From positions 1 through 64,000 of the forward strand of contig JADGEI010000021.1 in assembly GCA_016744455.1 (NCBI GenBank): a DNA stretch of 64,000 bases, read 5' to 3'. The DNA comes from Alcanivoracaceae bacterium. Its GTDB lineage: Bacteria; Pseudomonadota; Gammaproteobacteria; Xanthomonadales; Marinicellaceae. The notes under the pieces are model-generated. The model was given only the letters and a program-made list of their open reading frames with translations. It searched no databases and had not been told where the DNA came from. Both the position numbers and the translations under genes were made by a program. This document shows, piece by piece, positions 42,526 to 50,981 of the stretch. Position 1 is the stretch's first letter. Every line of letters begins with the position of its first letter.

Positions 42526-44340
42526 TTATTCAAATCCATTTGAAAAAACATCAACCTCACTAATGACAAACTCAGCAGTGATGTTCTTTGACTCATCCAT
42601 TGTAACAATACAAGTATTTACCACTGGTTCACAGCCAACATGATCCCATCCAACAAACTCCATAAAAGTGTCTGCTATAGCTGTTAAGGTTACCACAGTG
42701 TTTAAAGTGTATTCACTTGAGCAGTCTACTCCACAGTTTATTGTACCACTATCCGCGGTAATCACTCCTGTACCGTTCCCAATTTTTGAAACTAAGAGCT
42801 CAAAAGTTTGAACTTTACCAAAAACAGTATAAACTGCTCCTGATGAATTTGCATTGGTCGATTCGCTAGGTGCTCCTATTAGAAAATCCTTAACACCATC
42901 ATTGTTTATATCCCCAGCACAAGATAGAGATTCGCCAATTTTATCTCCAGAATTTATTCCATAAATTGAAAAACCATTCACTCCATTTAACGAATTGACA
43001 TCAAAACTAGCATTAAAACCACTTGTGTTACCGTATAAAATGTAAACTGAACCATTAAAAAAATCTCCAGAATTTAGAGCCGAAAAGGCAACGTCATCAA
43101 TATTATCAGAATTAAAATCACCAATTGAGCTGACCGCAAAGCCAAGCTGGGCATTATCATTAACCCCATCAATATCACCATTAATAATAAAACCATTACT
43201 TCCATCCAGGTCTGTAATATCAAATTCTCTTGAAAAGTCTCCCGAGCCTCCATAAAAAATATAAACCAAACCTTTTTGAGTATTTGACGCACTTGTCCAT
43301 CGTGGCGCACCAATTATTATATCGGCAAAGCCATCATTATTTATATCAAAATCTGAGCTTATGGATTGCCCAAAAAAGTGATCGACTGCCTCGCCCTTTA
43401 TGGCAAAACCATTTGTTCCATTTAAACTAGATACATGAAACTCATCCACAAATCCTGTTTCATCAGCAAATATCACATACACGTATTCATCAATTTCATG
43501 TCTTAAAAATTCTCCAATGATTAAATCTTTTTGCCCATCACCATTGATGTCAGCAGCATTCGTAAGAGAATCTCCCAGCCCTCCTAACTCAATAGCCCCA
43601 TAGATAACTTTGCCATTAATTCCACTTAATTCACTTGTTGACATTATGGAGTTAAACGTTTCTTTGCCAAATAATACATATACAGCTCCAACAGCTGGGC
43701 TAGAATTATCGACTCTCGCTCTATTGGCCCCTATAGCAACATCACTTATACCGTCATTATTAAAATCTCCTGCACTGGCAATTGAATAACCTAAATTGCC
43801 TCCTGATAAAGGTACTGCGTTTAAAGCAAAGCCATTTAAGCCGTTTAATGTCATTAAGTCTATTGAGCTGGAAAAAGGATTGTTTGAACCAAAGATAAAA
43901 TAAGCTACTCCGGAATTGTTGTTTGCACTACGAGCTCCTATTGCAATATCATCAATGCCATCATTATTTATATCTCCCACTCCTGAAACAGAGCTCCCAA
44001 GCACATCTTGTTGTGCTAATCCATTAACAATAAAACCATTTGAGCCATCAATATCTGCTAATTGCAACTCTCCCAAATATCCATCAGTACGCCCAAAAAT
44101 AACATAAACGGTTCCTGCAAAATTGTTTGTAGCAGTTGCACTAATAATAAAGTCATCTATTCCATCAGCGTTTATGTCACCTGCTGAGTTAACTACAGTA
44201 CCTGAACTATCAAATTGATTGATTCCATAAGTGACAAAACCATTACTGCCATTCAATGTACTTAAATCCAAAACAGAATCATCTTCAGCATTACTATTTT
44301 GCATGAGAAAAATTGCTAAAATTATTATTAAAAATTTCAT
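42526..44340 (-). CDS. Secreted FG-GAP repeat protein with C-terminal repeat and FxNGFE tail
   Basis: A 604-residue protein with a Sec signal (MKFLIIILAIFLMQNSNA). Seven FG-GAP repeats of about 65 residues follow, each with a calcium-type loop such as GDINADGIDDFIISA, GDFNNDGISDVAIGA and ADINGDGQKDLIIGE, and each with an LxGxNGFxxxG segment. They form a probable beta-propeller like the integrin alpha N-terminus. Residues about 515-590 form a bacterial InlB-B-type repeat (GTGVITADSGTINCGVDC, FMEFVGWDHVGC). The chain ends DVFSNGFE. It is probably exported to the cell surface or medium, by type II secretion by inference. It follows the beta-helix gene by 18 bases. Confidence 0.82.
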   Translation of the reverse strand: MKFLIIILAIFLMQNSNAEDDSVLDLSTLNGSNGFVTYGINQFDSSGTVVNSAGDINADGIDDFIISATATNNFAGTVYVIFGRTDGYLGELQLADIDGSNGFIVNGLAQQDVLGSSVSGVGDINNDGIDDIAIGARSANNNSGVAYFIFGSNNPFSSSIDLMTLNGLNGFALNAVPLSGGNLGYSIASAGDFNNDGISDVAIGANRARVDNSSPAVGAVYVLFGKETFNSIMSTSELSGINGKVIYGAIELGGLGDSLTNAADINGDGQKDLIIGEFLRHEIDEYVYVIFADETGFVDEFHVSSLNGTNGFAIKGEAVDHFFGQSISSDFDINNDGFADIIIGAPRWTSASNTQKGLVYIFYGGSGDFSREFDITDLDGSNGFIINGDIDGVNDNAQLGFAVSSIGDFNSDNIDDVAFSALNSGDFFNGSVYILYGNTSGFNASFDVNSLNGVNGFSIYGINSGDKIGESLSCAGDINNDGVKDFLIGAPSESTNANSSGAVYTVFGKVQTFELLVSKIGNGTGVITADSGTINCGVDCSSEYTLNTVVTLTAIADTFMEFVGWDHVGCEPVVNTCIVTMDESKNITAEFVISEVDVFSNGFE

Positions 44341-44358
44341 ATTACCCTCCTTTTTTTA

Positions 44359-47300
44359 TTATTCAAATCCATTGATAAAAATTAATTCCTGAAGTGGGGC
44401 AACTGTATTAAATTGCGCAGTTACATTCCTCTCTTCAGAAACTAACACTGTGCAATTACCAGTTCCTGAACAACCACTACCAGACCAACCTACAAACTGC
44501 ATATTAGTATCTGCTGTAGCTTGTAATGTAACCAACATGCCCAGTGGGTACTCATCACTGCATGTGCTACCGCAGTTTATATCGCCAAATTGGCTTATGA
44601 CTGTACCAGTTCCTGTGCCTGATTTTGTTACAGATAATTGTTTACTACCTGATGGGATATATACAAATGCACCCATATCTCCTTCGTTTGATGAAGCATG
44701 GTAATTACCATCTAAAGAACGACTATTGCCTAATAAGTCAGAAATTCCACCCACCGCAGTTTGACATTTATCTATTGCAGGAGAATTAACAGATAGTAGG
44801 TAATTAATACCATTAACATCAGTTTCAAATAGTGGGTCTTGCATGTTGTCGCTTAAAATACCAAATTCATCAATATTACATTCGCCCGAAAATTGCCCAT
44901 CTATCGAACTACTGGTATCATCACCCCAAATAATACTTCTATATAAAGATAACCCACCGCTTATACTTATTGATTTAAAATTATCAACCATGGTTGATGA
45001 AAATACACTAGCACTAACAACATCTTCAGAATGTAATGCTGCAGATTCAAAGTTCTCTGATATTAGTGAACTCCTCATATATAAGGAAGGTCTATAAATT
45101 CCATCGAATGATTCAAAATAAATTATTGATCCATTACTAGCCTTATTTTGTTTAAAGCTGGTTTTGTCTATCCTTAACACGCCTTTATTGTATATTGCTC
45201 CACCTTTACCAAGTACATCTACAGTAGAGTTACCTACAAATTGGCTACAAAAATCAAATCCTATGCCTGTATGCTCTTGACATGATAAACTACCACTTGT
45301 AATTACTTCATTATTTTCTCCTAAGAAAAGCGCTCCTCCTTTGTTAACTGCTGTATTATTGATAAAACTAACTTTACTTAAAATAATCCTTGTACTTATA
45401 TTGTCAATATTTCCTTTTATATATATTGCTCCACCAGCATCTTGAGAGTGGTTCATCTCAAAATCCGCATCAAACCAATCGATGTATGAGTTGCCGTTAT
45501 TTCTTTCAATATAAACAGCTCCTCCAAAGTTTAAAGCGGTATTTGCAACATATTTAACTGAACCTGAGACACTAGCATTGTGTGAATATACTGCTCCACC
45601 GTCATCTGCTTGATTAAGTCTCATAGACGTTCCAGGGAAAGAAACAAATAAAGACTGCTCACCATTTAGGTATACACCACCACCTAAAAATGCTGAATTT
45701 GCACTTATTTGGCTATTATCATGCATTTCAATTGTTGCTGAATTAATATAAACTCCGCCTCCATTACCTGCTATATTTTCTTGGTTTGCTTTGCCAATTG
45801 TGACGTTATCGAATATTTTTAGTGTACCACCAGTATCTACATATATTCCGCCTCCTTTACTACCTTGGGTAAAAGTAAAATTATTTGAGATGTTTGTATC
45901 TCCTCGTAACTCAACTCTTGCATACTTCCCGGCTTTAATGCCTGCTCCATTAAAATTGCTTGTATTTGAGAATATATTTACATTTGTTAATATTAAGTCC
46001 GAATCATTATCACCTATGTCAGTATCATTTTTTGATATTCCACCCCTACTTGAGTTTTGTACTGTCAAATTATTCAGTGTAATTTTTTTGTTACCCTGAA
46101 TAACTAACAATGCAGTATTATCAGTTACACCTGTGCCATCGATAATAACCGTATTTGATGTGTTATCTGCAATGGGTGATGTACAATCTTGAGACGCTCC
46201 ATTTAAGTTTATATCTTTAAACAAAAATAATGTTTCATTATATGTACTCGGTTTTAAATACAAAATATCTCCGTCTACTGCATCTAATAATGCCTCATTT
46301 ATTGTTGAATAGGAACAAGTACCTCCATTGATACCAACTCTATTAATAGGAGCTTCATCCGCTCCAGCATCGGCAATAATAATCACGTCATTATCAATAT
46401 CTCTTTCATCAACTGCCGTTGGAACAGCTGAGGCATGATCAATGGCAAGCGATTGGGAACTAATATGAAAATTATTATTTGCAGCGTCAACAAATGCCGC
46501 TTCGTTACCTACATCTAAATTACTGATGTGATTACATTCATCAACAGCAGTATTTGCCTCAAGTAGATTGTATTTACAGTCAACAACTGTAGCAATGTTA
46601 TTGACTTCAACTGATAGCGGCGCTGTCACAAATGTGTTATCTTGGATGATGTTTGCTATGATATTTGCACTTGATACAACTCCTGAAACACTTAAAACAG
46701 GGGCGCTTATATCCCCATGTACATTGCCTGCTAATGTATTAAACATAAAATCCACATGTGGCCCTGATTGAATACCGACTGTTGCAGCAATGTTCCCAAG
46801 AGGTTTTGCATTTGTTGTATTATTGATAATCATGGAATGTTTAACGGATGAGTTATTGGCTTTAAATGATAGAGCTGATGAAAAATCTGCTTTATTTCCT
46901 GAAATCCATGCTTGATTTATTGTGACATCAGCAGTTGATTCTGCATATATCCCACCTGCGAAAGAATAGGCTATATTGGTATCATCAGATATTGCTTCAT
47001 TGTTTACAATACGTGTACATTGCGCACTTGTACACTCCTCAAGTGTTGCAAAGTTTCTACCAGTTAATAATGATGAGTTAGTGCCAATATAAACTCCTGC
47101 CCCATAGAATGATCGATTACCTTCAACCTTTGCTGAAAAAATTGAAAGTTGACTATTGTCTTCAATATTAATCCCACCTCCATATCCACCAACCAATGGA
47201 CTAAAACTTGCTTGGTTAAAAGCCAAACTACTGTCTTGACCTACCAAAAACACCTCACTTGAGTTAGTCGCAAATATACCGCCTCCATTAATAGCAGTAT

Positions 47301-48210
47301 TGAATGCGATTCCTGATTCTTCTTGATTGTAGCTATGAAAAAGCAAATCACAATTATTTAAAAACACGCCTCCACCATCACCACTACTACTGTCATTATC
47401 ATCAGCACTGTTAAAACCTATAATGCTATTTGCTATAAAGACTTCAGAATCTAAACAGTTAATCCCACCACCATTGGCATCTGATTTATTGCTTTGTATA
47501 GAACTGCCAGATTCAACAAATAAACTGCCACCTTCTATTTTTATTCCACCACTTTGTTCACCGTGATTATTCCTCACAACTGAATTTGAGATGTAAACTT
47601 TAGCTCTACCTGTCGCATTAGAACCATTGTGTATATAAATTCCCCCATTATTATTTGCACCTCCTTCTATTACTAGATTGACTAGATTTACCGTAATTTC
47701 TGTAGAAGATGGAAACACATCGATTACTTCATCAGCTGCATTTGTTAAACTAATTGTTGTTTTTGCTGAGCTATTTAGTGTTTGACAATCTTGAGAATAC
47801 CCACCAATTATTGTTATTGACTTGTCAACAATATTAAAATTAGCTAAATCACCTGAATAAGTCCCACTTGCAATATGGACTTCACTTCCATCTGGAGCCG
47901 TTTCAATCAATGCCTTCATTGCAAAATATGTTCCATCACAGGCAGCGTCAGGCCCAATAGTAATAATATTTGCTCCTTGCTTTTCAACATACTTTGATAA
48001 ATCTACCTGTTTTTTTGGTGTAAAGCTCGTCAAACCTAAATCATAGGCTAGTTTCATATAAGTATTTGGATTCGTTTTTTTTAATTGTTCTAGTTGTGTA
48101 CTATCAAGCGATTGCATACTGTTAGTTAAGGTATTAACTTTTGCAAAGGCATTGTTGATGCAAATACTTAGTATTAATATTATTTTATATTTCATTTTTA
48201 TAGTTCCCAT
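44359..48210 (-). CDS. Large secreted beta-helix protein with Pmp-like repeats and FxNGFE tail
   Basis: A 1283-residue protein with a signal at about residues 6-23 (MKYKIILILSICINNAFA after the second Met). A long right-handed beta-helix (about 60-1170) carries many GG[AI]/FxxN repeats like chlamydial Pmp proteins, for example NGGGIFATNSS, NFGGAVYIERN, AGGAIYIKGN, KGGALFLGEN, LGKGGAIYNKG. The end repeats the InlB-B-type domain of the neighbouring FG-GAP protein (GTGTVISQFGDINCGSTC, FVGWSGSGCS) and terminates LIFINGFE. No autotransporter barrel is present, so it is not a type V protein. Its ATG directly follows the stop of the 445-residue gene. Confidence 0.82.
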   Translation of the reverse strand: MGTIKMKYKIILILSICINNAFAKVNTLTNSMQSLDSTQLEQLKKTNPNTYMKLAYDLGLTSFTPKKQVDLSKYVEKQGANIITIGPDAACDGTYFAMKALIETAPDGSEVHIASGTYSGDLANFNIVDKSITIIGGYSQDCQTLNSSAKTTISLTNAADEVIDVFPSSTEITVNLVNLVIEGGANNNGGIYIHNGSNATGRAKVYISNSVVRNNHGEQSGGIKIEGGSLFVESGSSIQSNKSDANGGGINCLDSEVFIANSIIGFNSADDNDSSSGDGGGVFLNNCDLLFHSYNQEESGIAFNTAINGGGIFATNSSEVFLVGQDSSLAFNQASFSPLVGGYGGGINIEDNSQLSIFSAKVEGNRSFYGAGVYIGTNSSLLTGRNFATLEECTSAQCTRIVNNEAISDDTNIAYSFAGGIYAESTADVTINQAWISGNKADFSSALSFKANNSSVKHSMIINNTTNAKPLGNIAATVGIQSGPHVDFMFNTLAGNVHGDISAPVLSVSGVVSSANIIANIIQDNTFVTAPLSVEVNNIATVVDCKYNLLEANTAVDECNHISNLDVGNEAAFVDAANNNFHISSQSLAIDHASAVPTAVDERDIDNDVIIIADAGADEAPINRVGINGGTCSYSTINEALLDAVDGDILYLKPSTYNETLFLFKDINLNGASQDCTSPIADNTSNTVIIDGTGVTDNTALLVIQGNKKITLNNLTVQNSSRGGISKNDTDIGDNDSDLILTNVNIFSNTSNFNGAGIKAGKYARVELRGDTNISNNFTFTQGSKGGGIYVDTGGTLKIFDNVTIGKANQENIAGNGGGVYINSATIEMHDNSQISANSAFLGGGVYLNGEQSLFVSFPGTSMRLNQADDGGAVYSHNASVSGSVKYVANTALNFGGAVYIERNNGNSYIDWFDADFEMNHSQDAGGAIYIKGNIDNISTRIILSKVSFINNTAVNKGGALFLGENNEVITSGSLSCQEHTGIGFDFCSQFVGNSTVDVLGKGGAIYNKGVLRIDKTSFKQNKASNGSIIYFESFDGIYRPSLYMRSSLISENFESAALHSEDVVSASVFSSTMVDNFKSISISGGLSLYRSIIWGDDTSSSIDGQFSGECNIDEFGILSDNMQDPLFETDVNGINYLLSVNSPAIDKCQTAVGGISDLLGNSRSLDGNYHASSNEGDMGAFVYIPSGSKQLSVTKSGTGTGTVISQFGDINCGSTCSDEYPLGMLVTLQATADTNMQFVGWSGSGCSGTGNCTVLVSEERNVTAQFNTVAPLQELIFINGFE

Positions 48211-49548
48211 TTATAAGTTTAAGTTTTTTTCAAGAATTTCAAAACTATTGCCAACACCCCAATAGATCAATTGACTCCAGCTACCATTACTTTCACGTGT
48301 TTGTCTGTAAGTTGTACTGTAAGCACGAATCACACCTGATTGTGTTTTGTGTGCAACCCATGCGTGTATATATTTGTATGTTCCTACTACCAGCACATCA
48401 TTAACCCAATGCGCTTCGGTTTTTTCATACCAATCTTTACTGACTCCAAACCTCAAAATTATCTCTGTTTTATATACCTTGTTATAGGCTGCAACTAAGG
48501 TGGATTTATCAGCGTGATTAGCGTCTAACCCTTTAGGGAAACGATTGGCTTGTAATTGTTTTTCAATCTCTGTTTTAGCTGATTGAGCAATATTTATAAT
48601 AGTGTTTTTGGTTTTGTTAAATTTTTTAGCTAAACCTTCAGATAAAGATAAATATTTTTTCCTTTCTGTAACATCATGGTCTTGCTGTGGGTATAAAGCG
48701 GGGATAATTGATATTAAATTTTGAGGCGTTTTTAGTAATTCTATAAACTGCCCAACCATAGGAGCTCGCGTGTTTGCTGGCATTTGTTTCACCTGCATCA
48801 TTACTATTTCTGTTTGCGAAATAGCTTCATTTGCCTCGCCCAACCATTTTTGGGTTAATTTTTTTCTTTGTTTATTCCATGATACAACTTCTGCTGTTAA
48901 GTTTCTAATTAGCAAACTAGTATCCGCTCCAGTTTGACCTTGGGTCATGAGTTTTTGTAAATCTGGATACTTGTTTTTTACATTTGTAAGCAATTGGTTT
49001 AATGGAAAATACAAAGCATTAAATTGGTCAATACTCTCCGTGACATTGATAATAGTATCGTTTATCTTTTGGTTATTGCTGGTTTGTAAGTTACTAGACA
49101 AGCTAAGTAAATCATTTTGTAACTGCTTATATAATGACATGTATTTTTTATCATAATCTGTTAAAACACTTTTTATATCACCCAACCTAGATTGTGATGA
49201 AATCGTTTCATCAACACCTTTGATTGAAACGTCATTGACTTTATCTAAATTAGAACCCATCAATCTCTCACCAGCAGACTTTAATTTAGATTTTATTATT
49301 TGTATTTGTGCATCATTTTCATCATACTTACCTGAATAATACTCGTTAATATAATCAAATTCTTGTTGGGCTTCTGCCATTGTTGTTTTGGCTTGGCTTA
49401 AGTCTTTCTCGACTAGCAATTCTACTTGCGACAGTTTGTTAGATACGACATCTACTCTTCTTTGTACGCTGTATGAAAGTTCAGCAGATACTTGAGTGGA
49501 TAAAATCAATAGAATTAAAATACATCTATTAAAGGTTAAGTTCTTCAT
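48211..49548 (-). CDS. Secreted coiled-coil protein, function unknown
   Basis: A 445-residue protein with a signal peptide (MKNLTFNRCILILLILSTQVSA). Residues about 30-250 are mostly helical with heptad-like patterning (coiled coil). The last 130 residues turn beta-rich (YKTEIILRFGVSKDWYEK, AHWVNDVLVVGTYKYIHAWVAHK, YWGVGNSFEIL), perhaps a small separate domain. There is no FxNGFE tail. It is immediately upstream of the beta-helix gene and in the same operon, so a partner or export role is possible. No known domain was recognised. Confidence 0.55.
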   Translation of the reverse strand: MKNLTFNRCILILLILSTQVSAELSYSVQRRVDVVSNKLSQVELLVEKDLSQAKTTMAEAQQEFDYINEYYSGKYDENDAQIQIIKSKLKSAGERLMGSNLDKVNDVSIKGVDETISSQSRLGDIKSVLTDYDKKYMSLYKQLQNDLLSLSSNLQTSNNQKINDTIINVTESIDQFNALYFPLNQLLTNVKNKYPDLQKLMTQGQTGADTSLLIRNLTAEVVSWNKQRKKLTQKWLGEANEAISQTEIVMMQVKQMPANTRAPMVGQFIELLKTPQNLISIIPALYPQQDHDVTERKKYLSLSEGLAKKFNKTKNTIINIAQSAKTEIEKQLQANRFPKGLDANHADKSTLVAAYNKVYKTEIILRFGVSKDWYEKTEAHWVNDVLVVGTYKYIHAWVAHKTQSGVIRAYSTTYRQTRESNGSWSQLIYWGVGNSFEILEKNLNL

Positions 49549-49655
49549 GGCTTGTTTCTCTACTTATTTTTAATTTACAAGCCTATATTTTATAAATTAA
49601 AAACAAGCTTTCATGAGCAATCTGTTGTTTTATTATTGTTTTACTATTATATTTT

Positions 49656-49708
49656 TATTTGCTAATATTTGCCTAATTATCAATATGTTATGTAAATATT
49701 AGCAAATA
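49656..49708. repeat. 15-bp perfect inverted repeat, possible operator
   Basis: TATTTGCTAATATTT (49656-49670) and AAATATTAGCAAATA (49694-49708) are perfect inverted copies separated by 23 bases. They lie about 110 bases upstream of the 445-residue gene. The arms are AT-rich and lack a T-run, so an operator is more likely than a terminator; two dyads that far apart would suit a dimeric regulator binding at two sites. The nearby CadC-like protein is a candidate, by position only. Confidence 0.35.
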
Positions 49709-49835
49709 TAAATTCAAACATTAGAGCTTTTAGCTCTTTAGCTACATGGTTTAAGTTTGATATTGTATACATTTAGATAGAACTCCAATTTTTAAACTCA
49801 GATTGGAATGTAATGATGGTAACTTCAATATTTGT

Positions 49836-49873
49836 AAAAAGAACTTTGCTTTTAGTGATACAAAGTTCTTTTT
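49836..49873 (-). terminator. Intrinsic terminator after the 230-residue gene
   Basis: Perfect 13-bp stem (AAAAAGAACTTTG / CAAAGTTCTTTTT) with a 12-base loop and T-run, about 13 bases past the stop of the gene at 49887-50579. Confidence 0.8.
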
Positions 49874-49886
49874 CAACTACTTAGAG

Positions 49887-50579
49887 TTAGTGGATAGATA
49901 TAAATGGTTTAACTCCAGAACCGTCAGCTCCTGTTATAACTGTTCGATTAGTTAAGTCTATTTTTGAAGTAAATACTGTACTAGTGTCTTTAATATCTGC
50001 TACTTTATTATTAACATAAACTTCATCCCAATAAGGCTCAAAATCAGTGATTCCTAAACTGTCACACCACCACACATCAAAATCAATACAGGGTAGTTTA
50101 CGTTCAAATTTATACTCAAAGTTATATGATTTTGGCTGGCATTTATCTTCATTAAATTCACACCATGCATTTTCGGAATTTAAATACCATGCATAGTCAG
50201 ATTCTGCCTCTAAATCCTGCCTAACGATAACGCTTGCATCTTTGTAGACGTATAACTCGATAGGAATACTGTTTAGAACAACAAACTCTTGCCACTTTTC
50301 TTCTAATAACCACTCTTGATTATCGAAGACAGTTTTGCCATTAGTTTTTGTGAATATCAGCTCAAGACCTGTTTTTTCCGCATAAATATATTCTCTGGTC
50401 ACCATAGGAAGAGGAGTGGGGTCTCCTGTTTGATGGGTTAATTCCCATTCCTGAATAATTGAAAATATAAATTCCCCTTTGTCATAAAATTCCGTATAGG
50501 AGGTTTTTATAACTGATTCTGGCGCTGCTTGGAGTAATGTCGTTACTAACAACATAAATATTAATCGTTTTGTTTTCAT
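49887..50579 (-). CDS. Secreted protein, function unknown, 230 residues
   Basis: A 230-residue protein with a signal peptide (MKTKRLIFMLLVTTLLQAAPE). The mature part is beta-rich with Trp/Tyr clusters (QEWELTHQTG, NSENAWCEFNEDKCQPKSYNFEYKFERKLPCIDFDVWWCDS) and five cysteines. No conserved domain was recognised. It has its own terminator and is divergent from the CadC-like regulator gene at 50982. Confidence 0.5.
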   Translation of the reverse strand: MKTKRLIFMLLVTTLLQAAPESVIKTSYTEFYDKGEFIFSIIQEWELTHQTGDPTPLPMVTREYIYAEKTGLELIFTKTNGKTVFDNQEWLLEEKWQEFVVLNSIPIELYVYKDASVIVRQDLEAESDYAWYLNSENAWCEFNEDKCQPKSYNFEYKFERKLPCIDFDVWWCDSLGITDFEPYWDEVYVNNKVADIKDTSTVFTSKIDLTNRTVITGADGSGVKPFISIH

Positions 50580-50981
50580 TGTTTTCCTCTTTTTGTATCA
50601 AAAGTAAATATTTGATGGTACTAATATTTTGACCATCGTGATGTGCGCACTAAAAGTCATTAAAAACTTTTAAAACACAGTACCAATTATTCACATTTGT
50701 TTTGATGCTACTTTACTATTTTATTATTTTATTTATAATTGTTTATTTGCTATATTTTATATTAAAATCAGTTAGTTGAACTAAAAATTATACAAATATA
50801 GAAACGGTTGAAAGAAAGCCATTAAAAAAGCAATCGTAGAGAGTTATTTAAAAACATTCTTAATGAAAATTTTGATAGTGATTGAGAAAACAATTATTAA
50901 TAACAATTTAATAACTATTTTTAATTGTTATATAATTTTTTATGATTAATAATAAAAAAACTAATGAAAATAAGGGGTTCA
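50580..50981. other. Intergenic region between the 230-residue gene and the CadC-like regulator
   Basis: This roughly 400-base AT-rich region between divergent genes has no open frame. It ends with the inverted repeat and -10 described at 50900-50936. Apart from that I see no terminator, no tRNA and no sRNA signature. Confidence 0.4.
50900..50936 (+). promoter_or_regulatory. Possible promoter/operator of the CadC-like regulator
   Basis: ATAACAATT (50900-50908) and AATTGTTAT (50923-50931) form a 9-bp inverted repeat that runs into TATAAT at 50931-50936. A weak TTAATA lies 17 bases before that -10. The dyad overlapping the promoter would suit autoregulation, but no binding is shown. Confidence 0.3.

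Larger units (their letters stand above)
49549..49886. other. Intergenic region before the 445-residue gene
   Basis: This 338-base region has no coding frame. It holds the inverted repeat at 49656-49708 and the terminator at 49836-49873, annotated separately, and a small AGAGC / GCTCT hairpin near 49724-49739. It presumably contains the promoter of the 445-residue and beta-helix operon. Confidence 0.5.

Noticed and set aside
42526..48210. FxNGFE tails as PEP-CTERM or IPTL-type exosortase signals
   Set aside because: There is no membrane helix and no basic cluster after the motif, so it does not fit an exosortase tail.
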